Below, in pieces: positions 16,375 to 25,709 of a stretch of 64,000 nucleotides of DNA. The DNA is from a virus. Made by a program: the position numbers and the translations under genes. The DNA is taken from IMG/VR virus record IMGVR_UViG_3300046373_000059, positions 1 through 64,000 of that record. One strand, written 5' to 3'. Position 1 is the stretch's first letter. Every line of letters begins with the position of its first letter. The notes beneath the pieces are model-generated. The model did not search any database. It saw nothing but the letters and a program-made list of their open reading frames with translations, and had not been told where the DNA came from.

Positions 16375-18693
16375 CTATTCGCTGATCGTCGTTTGGTCGG
16401 TGCATTCCACGCTGGAGCTAAGGCCCACGGACGTGTTGAGCGCCACGGATTTGCCGTTGCTGGCGGTCGTGTGCGTTGCGTTGCTGGCAGAGCGACGGTT
16501 CGAGGTCGAGTTGCCAAGGCTCTTGCTGTAGGCGCGGCCCTCGCTTTCGCTGCGCGAGTTCGACAACGAAACGCCTGTCGTCGAGCTGTGCGCGGTGCTG
16601 GTCGAAGACGACGAGCCGGTGGACGTGCTGGCCGAGTAGCTGGTGGAATTGCTGGCCGAATTCGATTCGGAATTCGACGAAGACATCGAGCCGGATTCGG
16701 AGATTGCAGCCGTGACGCTTTGAGCTGCGATGGCGGCGGCAGCCATCTGGCCGCTCAACTGACCAGCCGAACGGAGGTTGCTCGACGCGGAGCTGGAAGC
16801 CTTCTCTGCGGAGGCATAGTTCTGCTTGGCCGAGTCGATGGCGATTTCAGCCTGGGCGATCTGTGCAGCAGCATTGGCGGCCATGGCCTTGATCTGCGCG
16901 CCGACGTGATCCACCTTCGCGCCCTCCTGCGCGCTGAAGGCGCGGATGCGGGCATTGAATACGGAGGCGGTCGATTGCAGGCGCTCGGCTTCTGCCGTGG
17001 CTGCCGTGCGGTATGCGTCCATGCGGGCGCTGTACAGCTCCAGCGGAAATTCGTTCGTCTGCTTCAGGCGCAGCTCCTGGACGGCGATGTTGGCCTTGGC
17101 CGTCGTGTCGAATGCCTGGACGCGGGAACGATACGCCTGCACCTGTTTGCTGAAGACTTGCACCTTCGCAGCTTGGCCGCGCACGCGAGCGCTGTACGTG
17201 TCGTATTCCGTGATCTTCGCCGTTACCTGGGCTTCCAGCGCGCCGATGCGGGCGCGGTAGCCTTCGACCACGGACTTGTTCGAGGCGATCTGCGACTTGG
17301 CCGCGTCCACGCGGGTGCTGTACGTGCTGACGATGGCGCGCACGCCTTCGATCTGCGCACGGTAGATGGCGACCTTCTGGCTGTTGACTTCACCGATGGC
17401 GCGCTGCGCTTCCAGCTTGGCCTTGTAGACATCGACCTGGGCCAGCGCCGCCACGAGGCGCGTCTTGAACACTTCTGCCTTCATGGCGAAAGCCTGCACG
17501 TCAGCCGAGTACATTTGCACCTTGGCATTGAAGAGCTGAATCTCTGCCGTAACGGTAGCTTTTGCCGCTTCCAGTGCGCGGGCCTGGGCCGCATTCGCCT
17601 TGTCGATCATGCGCGACTCCAGCGACACAGTGGTTTCCAGGGCGAAGCGGAAGTTGGATTGCTGGAGATTGGCGCGCTCGATTGCCACGGCGCGCTGCAA
17701 GCTGGCGTCGCGTTGCAGGCCGCTTTGCAATGCCTGCTGCACGATGCGGACGAGCGATGCGTCAGGGATGCGGAAGCCACGGGTCTTCATCAGGCGCAGG
17801 GCTTCTGCCGTGGCGCGGTGCGTCAGCATGGCCTCGCGGTCGGCTGCCCGGTTCCAGATGGCATCCTCAACATCCTGGTCGATGCCAGTGGAAGTCATGT
17901 CGCCCACCATTCCAGCCAGCCGCGTATTCATGGCGGTCAGCAGGGCGGTGTTGTACTCGACCTGGGAATAAATGAATTCCGCTTCAGGCGCGGAAGGAGC
18001 AAGCCCAGGCTCTGCATCGAACAGAGGGAGGTCGAGCACAGGTGCATCAGGCACAGACAGCTCGATCAGCGTCGGCACGGGAGGCAGGCTGAAGTCCGGT
18101 TCAATGGCGACAGGGAGCGCGTCATACACAGCCTCGGCTGGCAGCAGCGCGTCGAATGGATCGGGCAGCGGGATGTCGAACAGCGACACGTCGGCCACGT
18201 CGTATGCCGGTGCGATGCCGATGTCGGCCAGCGGGATGTCTGCCGTGATGGGCGCATCAGGCGCGGTAGGGAAGTTCGCCGTCAGGTCTGTGTCAGGTGG
18301 AGCGTCGCCAAGCGGAGCAATGACGATGCCGCCCACTGGAATCACAGGAGGATCAAGCGGGTCGAATGTGTTGTCGTACAGGGCAAGCGCTTCGATGGTC
18401 GCCAGGGCGGACGCCTGCGATGCCTGGGCCAGCACGCCGGTTTGACTGATGACGCCAGCCACGACGCCGGGCGTGGTCGAATCGACGAGCGCCACAGACA
18501 CGTTGTCAGGCGCCACTACCTCGGCGGCAGGAAGCGCAGGCTCTGCTGGGATGGCAGCAGGGACATCAGGCAGGCCGCCGAACGGCTCCAGGTCGTCCAG
18601 CAGCGGGAGGTCTGGATACGGCTCGACCGGCAAGACAGGATCGACCGCTACCTCGATAACGTCGCCTACGATAAACGCTGCATCACAAGACAT
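16375..18693 (-). CDS. long coiled-coil virion protein with Ser-rich tail (paralogue 2)
   Basis: 772 residues, paralogous to the gene after it. Both share a Pro/Asp-rich N-terminus, a conserved block (RGFRIPDASLVRIVQQALQ versus RGFNIPGGQLVRIVQEAIE), the periodic helical rod (MYSADVQAFAMKAEVFKTRL versus LYTADVQAFGVKADVFKTRL) and a Ser/Thr-rich low-complexity C-terminus. Ribosome binding site AAGGGG precedes the start. A structural rod or tail-associated protein is likely; the family has no name that I know. Confidence 0.8.
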   Translation of the reverse strand: MSCDAAFIVGDVIEVAVDPVLPVEPYPDLPLLDDLEPFGGLPDVPAAIPAEPALPAAEVVAPDNVSVALVDSTTPGVVAGVISQTGVLAQASQASALATIEALALYDNTFDPLDPPVIPVGGIVIAPLGDAPPDTDLTANFPTAPDAPITADIPLADIGIAPAYDVADVSLFDIPLPDPFDALLPAEAVYDALPVAIEPDFSLPPVPTLIELSVPDAPVLDLPLFDAEPGLAPSAPEAEFIYSQVEYNTALLTAMNTRLAGMVGDMTSTGIDQDVEDAIWNRAADREAMLTHRATAEALRLMKTRGFRIPDASLVRIVQQALQSGLQRDASLQRAVAIERANLQQSNFRFALETTVSLESRMIDKANAAQARALEAAKATVTAEIQLFNAKVQMYSADVQAFAMKAEVFKTRLVAALAQVDVYKAKLEAQRAIGEVNSQKVAIYRAQIEGVRAIVSTYSTRVDAAKSQIASNKSVVEGYRARIGALEAQVTAKITEYDTYSARVRGQAAKVQVFSKQVQAYRSRVQAFDTTAKANIAVQELRLKQTNEFPLELYSARMDAYRTAATAEAERLQSTASVFNARIRAFSAQEGAKVDHVGAQIKAMAANAAAQIAQAEIAIDSAKQNYASAEKASSSASSNLRSAGQLSGQMAAAAIAAQSVTAAISESGSMSSSNSESNSASNSTSYSASTSTGSSSSTSTAHSSTTGVSLSNSRSESEGRAYSKSLGNSTSNRRSASNATHTTASNGKSVALNTSVGLSSSVECTDQTTISE

Positions 18694-18705
18694 GGCAGAC
18701 CCCTT

Positions 18706-20463
18706 TTATGTTACCGCGCACGGGAATGAATCCATCGGGAACGGGATTGAAATGATCGAGCGCCCAATCGCATCAGACAGCGCCTGGAAAATCCCGTCGC
18801 CCACATCAAGGCCAGCATAGAAGCTGAAGGCCCGGTCGTCATACGAATAAATTGCCGTCGCCAAAAAGTAATTGAACCCTGGTGGGATGTCGCCTGGGAA
18901 TGGTGCTATTACGATCCCTGACGAAAGCCCGAAAACTGGTACTGAGTAGCTGGCCCCACCTTCCGACGTGCAAGCGAAAGTCCCGAAGGAGATTGGCGCA
19001 TCCACATGGGAGCTGAAGGCTCCTTCATCAGTCTCACCGCAGGACACGAAGCAGTAAGGGTCATGGAACCACCAGTCAACCTGGGCGAAGTACGCCTCGT
19101 CCGAATGCAGCCCCGTGAACTTGAACCGCGCTCCAGTTGGGACAGACCATGAAACAAGGTTGTCTCCCTCGAAGTCGCCATTCAATCCTGCCTCGCCCCA
19201 GCCGATTCCGTACTGCACGGGGCACACGAACTGCCACGTAGGAAACTCGCCTTGAACGAACCCTGTCGGCGGGACTTCAGCCTTGGTCGTAAAGAGCGCG
19301 CTTGGGTAGATCGCGGAACGCTTATCCACTCCTGCCTGCGTGTGCGGCATGCTGGCGACTCCCATTTCCTGTACCCAATGCGGGCCATGCGGGTTGTCGC
19401 CGTAATCAGCTACCGTATTGTAGCCGAATGGGGGGGCGGCGCTGACAAAGAAGCCCTTCGGGTAGAAGCCATGAAGCAGTTTCGTGCCCTTCTCGATTGT
19501 GAAGCGCTGCGTTGTTTCATCCGTGTTCTTTCCTTTGCCGACGATGATGCGCAGCTCGATTGTGACCGGCGTGATGTCCTGGCATTCGTTGCTGCGGATC
19601 ATGGCCTTGACGAAGTAATCGCCGGTAGCCGTGTCGGAGCGCAGGCCGATCCCCAGGTCGTCATCAGGATCGGAGATAACCATTTCATCCCAATCCGTTT
19701 GATCGTCGTCTGGCGCGTGCATGGGGATGCCCTGCGGATTGTTCTTCGATACCTGGAACATTTTGCTTTCCGTGTACGCGATGCCAGTCGTGTCGCCTTC
19801 AGGAAGGAAGTTCTCAGGATCGCGCAGCGGGTACTGCGCCTCCGTGTACGAATCGTTTTGCGGGCCGTCGATGTTGACGCGGTTCGACAGGATGTCTGGA
19901 TCATCGGAGGCGCTGCCCGGCTCCCACACGCACAGGTGGATAGCGACAGCAATCTCGCCCTCGTTCGGGCCGCTCGCGTACACGCCGCCCTCGACGATGC
20001 GCGCACCTACCCACAGATACGGGCTGAAGTCGTAGCGCTCCTGCTCTTCTTCCTCGGACGTTTCCACTCGCGTGACCGGCAGCTCCTGGAATGGATTGAC
20101 GACGACGGGCGACGTGGTTTTCTCGTGGCCGATATGGGCCTGGGCCTGCTCATGCTTTGTGGGCGGCGTCGGCGGCGGGCGCAATAACTGCTGCTCGCGC
20201 AAGGGCGAGTGGATCAGGATTTTGTCCACGCCGTTGTTTGTGATGGTGTCGATGACCGTTCCATCCAGGAAGGTCTTCTTGCTGCGGTAGAAGCCGCCCG
20301 GCTCGCCGCGTGCGATGCGGTCGTTGACGCCGTTGATGGACTTCATGCTGCCCATCAATCGGCGTGCCTCGCGGATGTACAGCTTGGCCGTGGCTTGGTC
20401 GCCGGTTATTTGCGTGGCGATCCAGCCGGTAGCGACCGGCTCATTGTTGGTATCGTCCGTCAT
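18706..20463 (-). CDS. putative tail/appendage protein
   Basis: 585 residues from the ATG at 20463, which overlaps the upstream TGA by four bases; the in-frame upstream ATG lies inside the upstream gene. The N-terminus has a helical segment (KLYIREARRLMGSMKSINGVNDRIA). The rest is beta-rich, with many Gly, Pro, Trp and Tyr (WVGARIVEGGVYASGP, SFYAGLDVGDGIF). Placed among tail genes; a baseplate, nozzle or fibre-attachment role is inference. Confidence 0.7.
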   Translation of the reverse strand: MTDDTNNEPVATGWIATQITGDQATAKLYIREARRLMGSMKSINGVNDRIARGEPGGFYRSKKTFLDGTVIDTITNNGVDKILIHSPLREQQLLRPPPTPPTKHEQAQAHIGHEKTTSPVVVNPFQELPVTRVETSEEEEQERYDFSPYLWVGARIVEGGVYASGPNEGEIAVAIHLCVWEPGSASDDPDILSNRVNIDGPQNDSYTEAQYPLRDPENFLPEGDTTGIAYTESKMFQVSKNNPQGIPMHAPDDDQTDWDEMVISDPDDDLGIGLRSDTATGDYFVKAMIRSNECQDITPVTIELRIIVGKGKNTDETTQRFTIEKGTKLLHGFYPKGFFVSAAPPFGYNTVADYGDNPHGPHWVQEMGVASMPHTQAGVDKRSAIYPSALFTTKAEVPPTGFVQGEFPTWQFVCPVQYGIGWGEAGLNGDFEGDNLVSWSVPTGARFKFTGLHSDEAYFAQVDWWFHDPYCFVSCGETDEGAFSSHVDAPISFGTFACTSEGGASYSVPVFGLSSGIVIAPFPGDIPPGFNYFLATAIYSYDDRAFSFYAGLDVGDGIFQALSDAIGRSIISIPFPMDSFPCAVT

Positions 20464-22778
20464 ACATGGCGCTTCATTTCTTGGGCGTTGAGCGTAAGGC
20501 TGTCGATGGTGAAGTTGCCGCCATCCACGTTCGCCATGCGCCACTGCCAATACTTGCCAGCCGCGCCCTTGCCGAACTTGACGCGGGATGCGTGGATAAC
20601 GCCACTGGCCTGCGTTGGCGAAAGACGGTACATGAATTCGTGGTGCTCGTCGGTAATGAGCGTCAGCTCCATGTCGCCATCGGCGCGGTATCCGGCATAG
20701 CCGGTGATGACGCGCTTAAATGCTTCCGTTCCGAAGTCCGATTCGCCAGACAGGACATGCGCTGCGATAGGCTCGCCCAGGTCGTCGTTGCCAGTCAAGG
20801 CTACGATGCCATCCGCGCTGGCCGCCAGCGTCACGCCAGCGAAATTGGCGAAGCTGTTGAATGCCACGCCTTCGTAGGTCGTCACTGCCATCACTCGGGT
20901 GTTGAGCGCAATCGTGGTCGGATTCAGCAGCTCCTGCGGATTGGTCATCACGCCATTGACCAGCAGGGCCATCAGTTCGATGTCAGCCGTGCCGATGGTG
21001 CTGAAGTGACCCTGTGCATCCACCGACATAAGCGGCAGCGTGATGGACGCTGTAGCCACGTTCCCGGCCACGGCCAAACCTTCGAGCGATGCGCGAGGAA
21101 TCGTGACGCTGCCTTCGATGACGTTGCCGCCATACATGCTGCCTGCTGCTGCCAGGATCGAGAACGTCACATCGCCAGCGGCGGTCGTGTTCTCGTACAT
21201 CGTGGCATCGACGGTCGGCGCCAGCATGATGGCATTGCCAGCGAATGCGCCCCCGGAAATCCCGGTGGCGGAAACGGACAGCTCTGGCAGCGTGATGTCC
21301 GTCTGGAATGCGAATGTGGCATCGACTGTCGGGGCCAGCATCGTGACATCGCCAGCCATGATGGTGCCAGCGAACATGGTTCCAGCAACAGACAGCTCTT
21401 CCAGCGCCAGCAGCTCGACCACGCCGCCGCTCGCGGACAGCAATGGGAGCGTGACGCTGCCGTTAATCAGGATGCCGGAAATGCCAGTGGCAGACAGCTC
21501 AAGCTCAGGCATGGTGATGCCGTCAGCGAATCCGCCCGACAGCTTCAGCGTGCCAAGCACTGCATTGCCGTCAGCCGTGTTACCGGCGACGCCGGTTGCG
21601 GACAGCGTGTATTCAGGTAGCGTAACCCCAGCCATGCCTGCCGCCGCCATAAAGAAGTCGGGGAAGAACGAGTTGCCGGTAATGAGCGCGCCGGATTGGC
21701 CGGTAGCAGCCAGGGTCAGAAGCGGGAACGGGGCCGCGCCATCATTTCCTGCGAACATGGATGCGGAAACAGTAGGGCTGGTCAGCGAAAGGTCGCCACC
21801 AACATAGGTATCGGTAGGCACGTTGAGCAATCCTTCTACGGTAAGGAGGGGAAACGTGCAGTCATTCTCGACGCCACCGACAATCCCCTGCGGCGTCAAG
21901 TCGCGGGTAATGGTGTAGAAATGGTCTGACTGGTCAAACGCATCTGGCCCTTGGCTCGTCCGCGTATCGCACACCTTCCAGGATGCGCTGATGTAATCGA
22001 AGTATTGCAGCGTGAAGTCGCGTGGCATGTCAGCGATGACATTGGTGCGGAAGCTGTATGCGCTCGCCTCGAAGATCAGACCGCTCGGGAACGTGTAGGA
22101 GAACGTCGCGGTATTGGTGCCATTCGTGCGCCAGTATGTCGATGCGTTATCGCTATCCGTGGCATCGGTAGCTGGATGGCCGACAGCCTGCGACGAGGCC
22201 GTGGCCGCGCCCGCATAGCTCTCGTCCATGAAGCCATAATAGCCGCCCTGCCAAGCGAGCTGCCAGTCGGTCATGCCGACGTTTGCCGAACCGTTGTTGG
22301 CCGTGACGACCATGCGCCATTGATCCGACGCCTCGTTCCACAGGCCGACGCGCTCCAGGAAGCCAGCGGTTCCTACTGTGTACTCGCGCACTTGACGGCC
22401 TGTCCAACTACCCTGGCCGGATTGCGTATCGACCGTTACCCACGATGCGCCATCCCAATAATCCAGGGTGAAGGCGAGTGGGCTGAATGTAGGATCGCTA
22501 TCGCCTCGGATGACATAGGAGACAATTTCGATAGGGGATGGGAATTCGGCGCTCCAGAATGCGGCAGTAGTAGCCGCTACCGTGCGCCATCCCGTGAGGG
22601 TATCGCCATCAGCGGCATTGCCTGCCGCAGTATCCATGCTGTCGGAATCGTAGATCATCCCGCCAGGGAATGCCTGCGGCACACCGACTGTTTCGCGGAA
22701 TTGGAAATCCACCGCGCCCAACTGGCTTCCGCCGTTGTTGGACGCGATGTTGATCCGCCAAATAGTCGATGCGGTCAT
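20460..22778 (-). CDS. tail protein with discoidin-like domains and beta repeats
   Basis: 772 residues. Residues 1-145 and 150-300 look like two discoidin (F5/8 type C)-like jelly rolls, each with the sequence order 'IASNNGGS... GWRT... DYWDGASWVTVDTQSG' or 'VTANNGSANVGM... YWRTNG... QYFDYISASWKVCDT'. From about 310 to 610 come roughly a dozen beta repeats of 20-25 residues built on 'LPxLxxSATGxxG', likely stacking as a fibre. The last 130 residues form a separate beta domain. Carbohydrate binding on the host surface is inferred from the discoidin-like part. Confidence 0.75.
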   Translation of the reverse strand: MTASTIWRINIASNNGGSQLGAVDFQFRETVGVPQAFPGGMIYDSDSMDTAAGNAADGDTLTGWRTVAATTAAFWSAEFPSPIEIVSYVIRGDSDPTFSPLAFTLDYWDGASWVTVDTQSGQGSWTGRQVREYTVGTAGFLERVGLWNEASDQWRMVVTANNGSANVGMTDWQLAWQGGYYGFMDESYAGAATASSQAVGHPATDATDSDNASTYWRTNGTNTATFSYTFPSGLIFEASAYSFRTNVIADMPRDFTLQYFDYISASWKVCDTRTSQGPDAFDQSDHFYTITRDLTPQGIVGGVENDCTFPLLTVEGLLNVPTDTYVGGDLSLTSPTVSASMFAGNDGAAPFPLLTLAATGQSGALITGNSFFPDFFMAAAGMAGVTLPEYTLSATGVAGNTADGNAVLGTLKLSGGFADGITMPELELSATGISGILINGSVTLPLLSASGGVVELLALEELSVAGTMFAGTIMAGDVTMLAPTVDATFAFQTDITLPELSVSATGISGGAFAGNAIMLAPTVDATMYENTTAAGDVTFSILAAAGSMYGGNVIEGSVTIPRASLEGLAVAGNVATASITLPLMSVDAQGHFSTIGTADIELMALLVNGVMTNPQELLNPTTIALNTRVMAVTTYEGVAFNSFANFAGVTLAASADGIVALTGNDDLGEPIAAHVLSGESDFGTEAFKRVITGYAGYRADGDMELTLITDEHHEFMYRLSPTQASGVIHASRVKFGKGAAGKYWQWRMANVDGGNFTIDSLTLNAQEMKRHV

Positions 22779-22790
22779 GCTGGCCCCCGA

Positions 22791-23570
22791 TTACGACGTT
22801 GGCAGCGTGATTGGGAACGAGCTGATGGTTTGCGTTGCAGCCGAGGTGATGCTGGTGCTCGACATATTCAACTGCGCGCCGCTCGTCGAGATTGCACCAT
22901 CCATACGGATTTCGGTGGCAGCCGAATCCAGTGCGCCGCTGTCGGCCACGCTGCCGCTGAAGCGGAACCAGCCAGCAGTGCCGGTCGCACCAGCGATGCC
23001 AGACCATACCTGGGTAGGGTGCTTCGACAGCACGCCAGCCACGGAGGTGCCCAGCTTCAGGCCGTTGACGGCAGTGACGCCAGCCACGCCGCTGCCCATG
23101 TTGACATTGGTGCTGGTCAACGTAGTCAGGGTCGGGGAAACAACGAAACCGTTTGGCGATGCACCAGTGCCGCGTGCGGCGATGATCGTGACGGCGGCGC
23201 CGGAAGACGTGGCCGTGTAGTCGGGCGCGCTGCGGCTGTTGTTAATCATGTCAGCCAAGTCGGCTGCGGTCTGCGTCAGGCTCGTGTTGAACGGCACGGC
23301 GGCGTCGATGATCGACACGCTGTTGACGGTCAGGGCCGTAACGGAACCGGACGAACCGGCCAGCGTGACGGAACCAGTGGCGAGCACTTCAGCGGTGCGC
23401 GAGGCGGAAGCTGCGGTGATGGTTGCCAACAGCGTGCCCGTGGGCGCAGCGTCGGCGGTTGCTGGCTGGGAGCCAGTGTAGATTTCGATCTTGCCATTTT
23501 GCAGCGCGCCTTTGATCGAGCCGTCCGCGTTGACAAAATTGCGCAGACCAGTAGACAGTCGCAACGTCAT
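22791..23570 (-). CDS. virion protein, 'IYTGSQPATAD' family (long form)
   Basis: 259 residues, Ser/Thr/Ala/Gly-rich and beta-type. The N-terminal part (NGKIEIYTGSQPATADAAPTGTLLATI) and the C-terminal part (WFRFSGSVADSGALDSAATEIRMDG, then STSITSAATQTISSFPITLP) match the 139-residue protein encoded at 55011-55430; the middle 100 residues are an insertion. This is a widespread phage structural family, probably in the tail. GGAG lies eight bases before the ATG. Confidence 0.75.
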   Translation of the reverse strand: MTLRLSTGLRNFVNADGSIKGALQNGKIEIYTGSQPATADAAPTGTLLATITAASASRTAEVLATGSVTLAGSSGSVTALTVNSVSIIDAAVPFNTSLTQTAADLADMINNSRSAPDYTATSSGAAVTIIAARGTGASPNGFVVSPTLTTLTSTNVNMGSGVAGVTAVNGLKLGTSVAGVLSKHPTQVWSGIAGATGTAGWFRFSGSVADSGALDSAATEIRMDGAISTSGAQLNMSSTSITSAATQTISSFPITLPTS

Positions 23571-23607
23571 GATATTTCTCCAAAGTTATGCCTCGAAGCG
23601 AGGCAGG

Positions 23608-24807
23608 TTACATCGTCAGCAGATATTTGCTGTACTGCCCGGCCATGAATACAGCCGCCCCGCCCTTGCCTTCCGGCATCTGGTATCGCTCGCGGGTCAG
23701 ATTAATCAGCGACCCGTCAGGCGATCCCATTACGATGCCGTCACTGGTGGCGAAAAGAGCAACAATAACGCCATTCATTGCGGGGTTTCCAGTAACAGCT
23801 TGACCATCTGCGTACACAAGGGAACCGCGTACAGCCCCGAATTCCATTTTACGCACTAGCGTATTGTCACCGAAAGTTGCACCGTTGAGGAAATAAATCT
23901 CTTTTTCGGTGCCGACGAACAGGCCGCCTTCCACTGCGGCGACCACGTTGATGGGCGTGCCATCGAATGCGCGGTAGTCGCGGAGGTCGCAATGCTCGTA
24001 GGATAGCGCCGTGGTCGCATACAGGTATTCGCCTGCTGCGATGTAGATGCGGCCCTTGTGCAGCGCCAGCGCCTGACCAGCAGGAGGGGCGTCCATCCAC
24101 TGCGTCGCCAGCGGCAACGTGCGCTCGCCGCCGACATAGGCAAAGGTCTGCTGCTCGACATCCAGCTTGGCGGCCAAGTACATGACCTCGCCGTTTTCCT
24201 GGCTGATGTAGATCGAGCAATCCACGATGTTCGTGTCGTCGGGCACAGACCAGTTAAAGTCGATGCCGCCGCCGAACGGAAGGTCGATGCGCTGGGCTAG
24301 CCCTGTGCCGCTTTCCTGGCCGTCACGGGTCGTGAAGGTCATGGCGTACAGGTAGGTGCCAGCGGGCATCGTGCCGCCCGTGGCGATGCCGCGCACATGG
24401 ATGTCATTGATGTCCACGCCCCAGGCCCGCACGCGGCCCTCGTCCACCACGCCCGTCACGACGCCGTTGCTGTGGTACACGCGGCCATTCGCCAGGACGT
24501 AGGACATCGGGTCAGTGGACAGGCCAGCAGCCACTTCCGTCAGGCCGTAGCCTTCGTTCATGATGAACATGCTGCCAGCCGCGATGAAGAGGCAGATAGC
24601 ACCATCAGCCCACAGCGAGTGCGCGGCCCCGGCAATCTTCAGCGTTTGGCCTGGGCGCCGCGAAAGCTGCTTCGAGTTGTCGATGTCCACGTTGACGGCC
24701 TCGACAAGATCGACACTGGAATCGTCGCGGCTTGCCGTGGTCTTGATGCGCTCGGCGGACAGCGTGTTGTGGATGCCGCTGAAGCTGCCCAGGCTTACGT
24801 CCTTCAC
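23608..24807 (-). CDS. beta-propeller-like tail/stabilisation protein
   Basis: 399 residues from the GTG at 24807, which overlaps the TGA of the 52-aa gene (GTGA); an ATG-initiated longer frame exists but runs through that gene. The protein has repeated blade-like segments (VLANGRVYHSNGVVTG, YLYAMTFTTRDGQESGTG, LHKGRIYIAAGEYLYATT, EGGLFVGTEKEIYFLNG). Phage proteins of this appearance sit at the portal-tail interface and close the capsid. Position after the connector-type gene supports that. Function is inferred from pattern and position. Confidence 0.75.
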   Translation of the reverse strand: MKDVSLGSFSGIHNTLSAERIKTTASRDDSSVDLVEAVNVDIDNSKQLSRRPGQTLKIAGAAHSLWADGAICLFIAAGSMFIMNEGYGLTEVAAGLSTDPMSYVLANGRVYHSNGVVTGVVDEGRVRAWGVDINDIHVRGIATGGTMPAGTYLYAMTFTTRDGQESGTGLAQRIDLPFGGGIDFNWSVPDDTNIVDCSIYISQENGEVMYLAAKLDVEQQTFAYVGGERTLPLATQWMDAPPAGQALALHKGRIYIAAGEYLYATTALSYEHCDLRDYRAFDGTPINVVAAVEGGLFVGTEKEIYFLNGATFGDNTLVRKMEFGAVRGSLVYADGQAVTGNPAMNGVIVALFATSDGIVMGSPDGSLINLTRERYQMPEGKGGAAVFMAGQYSKYLLTM

Positions 24808-24962
24808 AGCGCCACCGCCAGCCACACGACAACGGATGCGATGACGCCGATGGCAATGCCACGCCACAGGGCGCACACGGGGCAGTCGCCAGCCACGGGG
24901 TCGGTCAGCTCGAACAGAACGTCGAGCGCGAAATCAAGCGCGTCTTTTAACTTGGTCAGCAT
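24804..24962 (-). CDS. 52-aa membrane protein with CPVC motif
   Basis: A small gene between two virion genes. The product has an amphipathic start (MLTKLKDALDFALDVLFEL), a DCPVC motif at residues 26-30, and one membrane helix at the C-terminus (GIAIGVIASVVVWLAVAL). Its TGA shares bases with the GTG start of the propeller-like gene, and its start lies inside the 36-aa gene in another frame. The coupled overlaps support translation. Function unknown. Confidence 0.6.
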   Translation of the reverse strand: MLTKLKDALDFALDVLFELTDPVAGDCPVCALWRGIAIGVIASVVVWLAVAL

Positions 24963-25044
24963 AGTAGCTCCACAGTGCGATGATGAAAAAGGCTTCGGCC
25001 AGGGTGCAGCCGCAGTTGCTGTTCTTCTTGAGTCTTGCTTGCAT
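24934..25044 (-). CDS. 36-aa membrane micro-protein
   Basis: ATG at 25044 follows AGGAA by six bases and lies eight bases after the stop of the connector-type gene. The product is basic at the N-terminus (MQARLKKNSNCGC) with one short membrane segment (LAEAFFIIALWSYY) and a basic end. It overlaps the 52-aa gene by 29 bases. Tentative because of size, but the tiling of starts and stops is regular. Confidence 0.5.
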   Translation of the reverse strand: MQARLKKNSNCGCTLAEAFFIIALWSYYADQVKRRA

Positions 25045-25052
25045 GTCGGTTC

Positions 25053-25709
25053 CTAGTAGGTGCCGTCGCCTTCCTGCTGTTCGCGGGTAATCCAGGCTTC
25101 GTCGATGGCGGCAGACTTCTTGCCGAATTCTTGCTCGAACATGGACAGGCTGTCGGCCAGCTTCTTCGGATCGAAGGTTTCCGTATCCTGCTTGCTGTAG
25201 GCGCGGAACATCATCCAGAAGCGCAGGCTGCGATGGTAGCGCGCAGCAATCTCTGGCTCGTCGTCCATGTCATTCATTTCGGCCAGCGGGTCGCGCACCA
25301 CGGTCATCAGCAGCGTGCCGTTTTCCGATGGCGGCGGGTACAGCACGATCTTGCCGGTTTCGTAGTCGGGGATGAAGTACATCGGCTCGCTAGGCGGCGT
25401 GTCCTGCCAGAACGGGTTCGCGCATTCCATGTCCTGCATGTTCATGCGGCGCAGCGGGCGCTTGTTGGCGAAGCGCATCCGGCGCACGAACAGCACGCGA
25501 GGGTCGAGCGAATATAGGGCCGTATAGGCGACGACGGCGATGTTGGCTATGTCGGTAGTCGTCGAGTCCAGCAGAAGGCGTGAGCGGCGCGCTGCTTCGT
25601 TCTGCGCATCGTTTGCGAAGTCGATGGCCTCGTCTTCGCTCCACAGGAACGGCTCTGCCGCGTCGTCAACCTCGTTGCGGAATAAATCAATGATGTCGCG
25701 CAGTTTCAT
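25053..25709 (-). CDS. head-tail connector/adaptor-like protein
   Basis: 218 residues from the ATG at 25709, which overlaps the upstream TGA by four bases. The protein begins MKLRDIIDLFRNEVDD, continues with a helical 'WSEDEAIDFANDAQNEAARRS', and has a conserved-looking centre (LDPRVLFVRRMRFANKRPLRRM) and 'YETGKIVLYPPPSENGTLLM'. This order fits the gp4/gp6-type or tubular connector proteins that bind below the portal in short-tailed phages. Assignment is by pattern and gene order. Confidence 0.7.
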   Translation of the reverse strand: MKLRDIIDLFRNEVDDAAEPFLWSEDEAIDFANDAQNEAARRSRLLLDSTTTDIANIAVVAYTALYSLDPRVLFVRRMRFANKRPLRRMNMQDMECANPFWQDTPPSEPMYFIPDYETGKIVLYPPPSENGTLLMTVVRDPLAEMNDMDDEPEIAARYHRSLRFWMMFRAYSKQDTETFDPKKLADSLSMFEQEFGKKSAAIDEAWITREQQEGDGTY

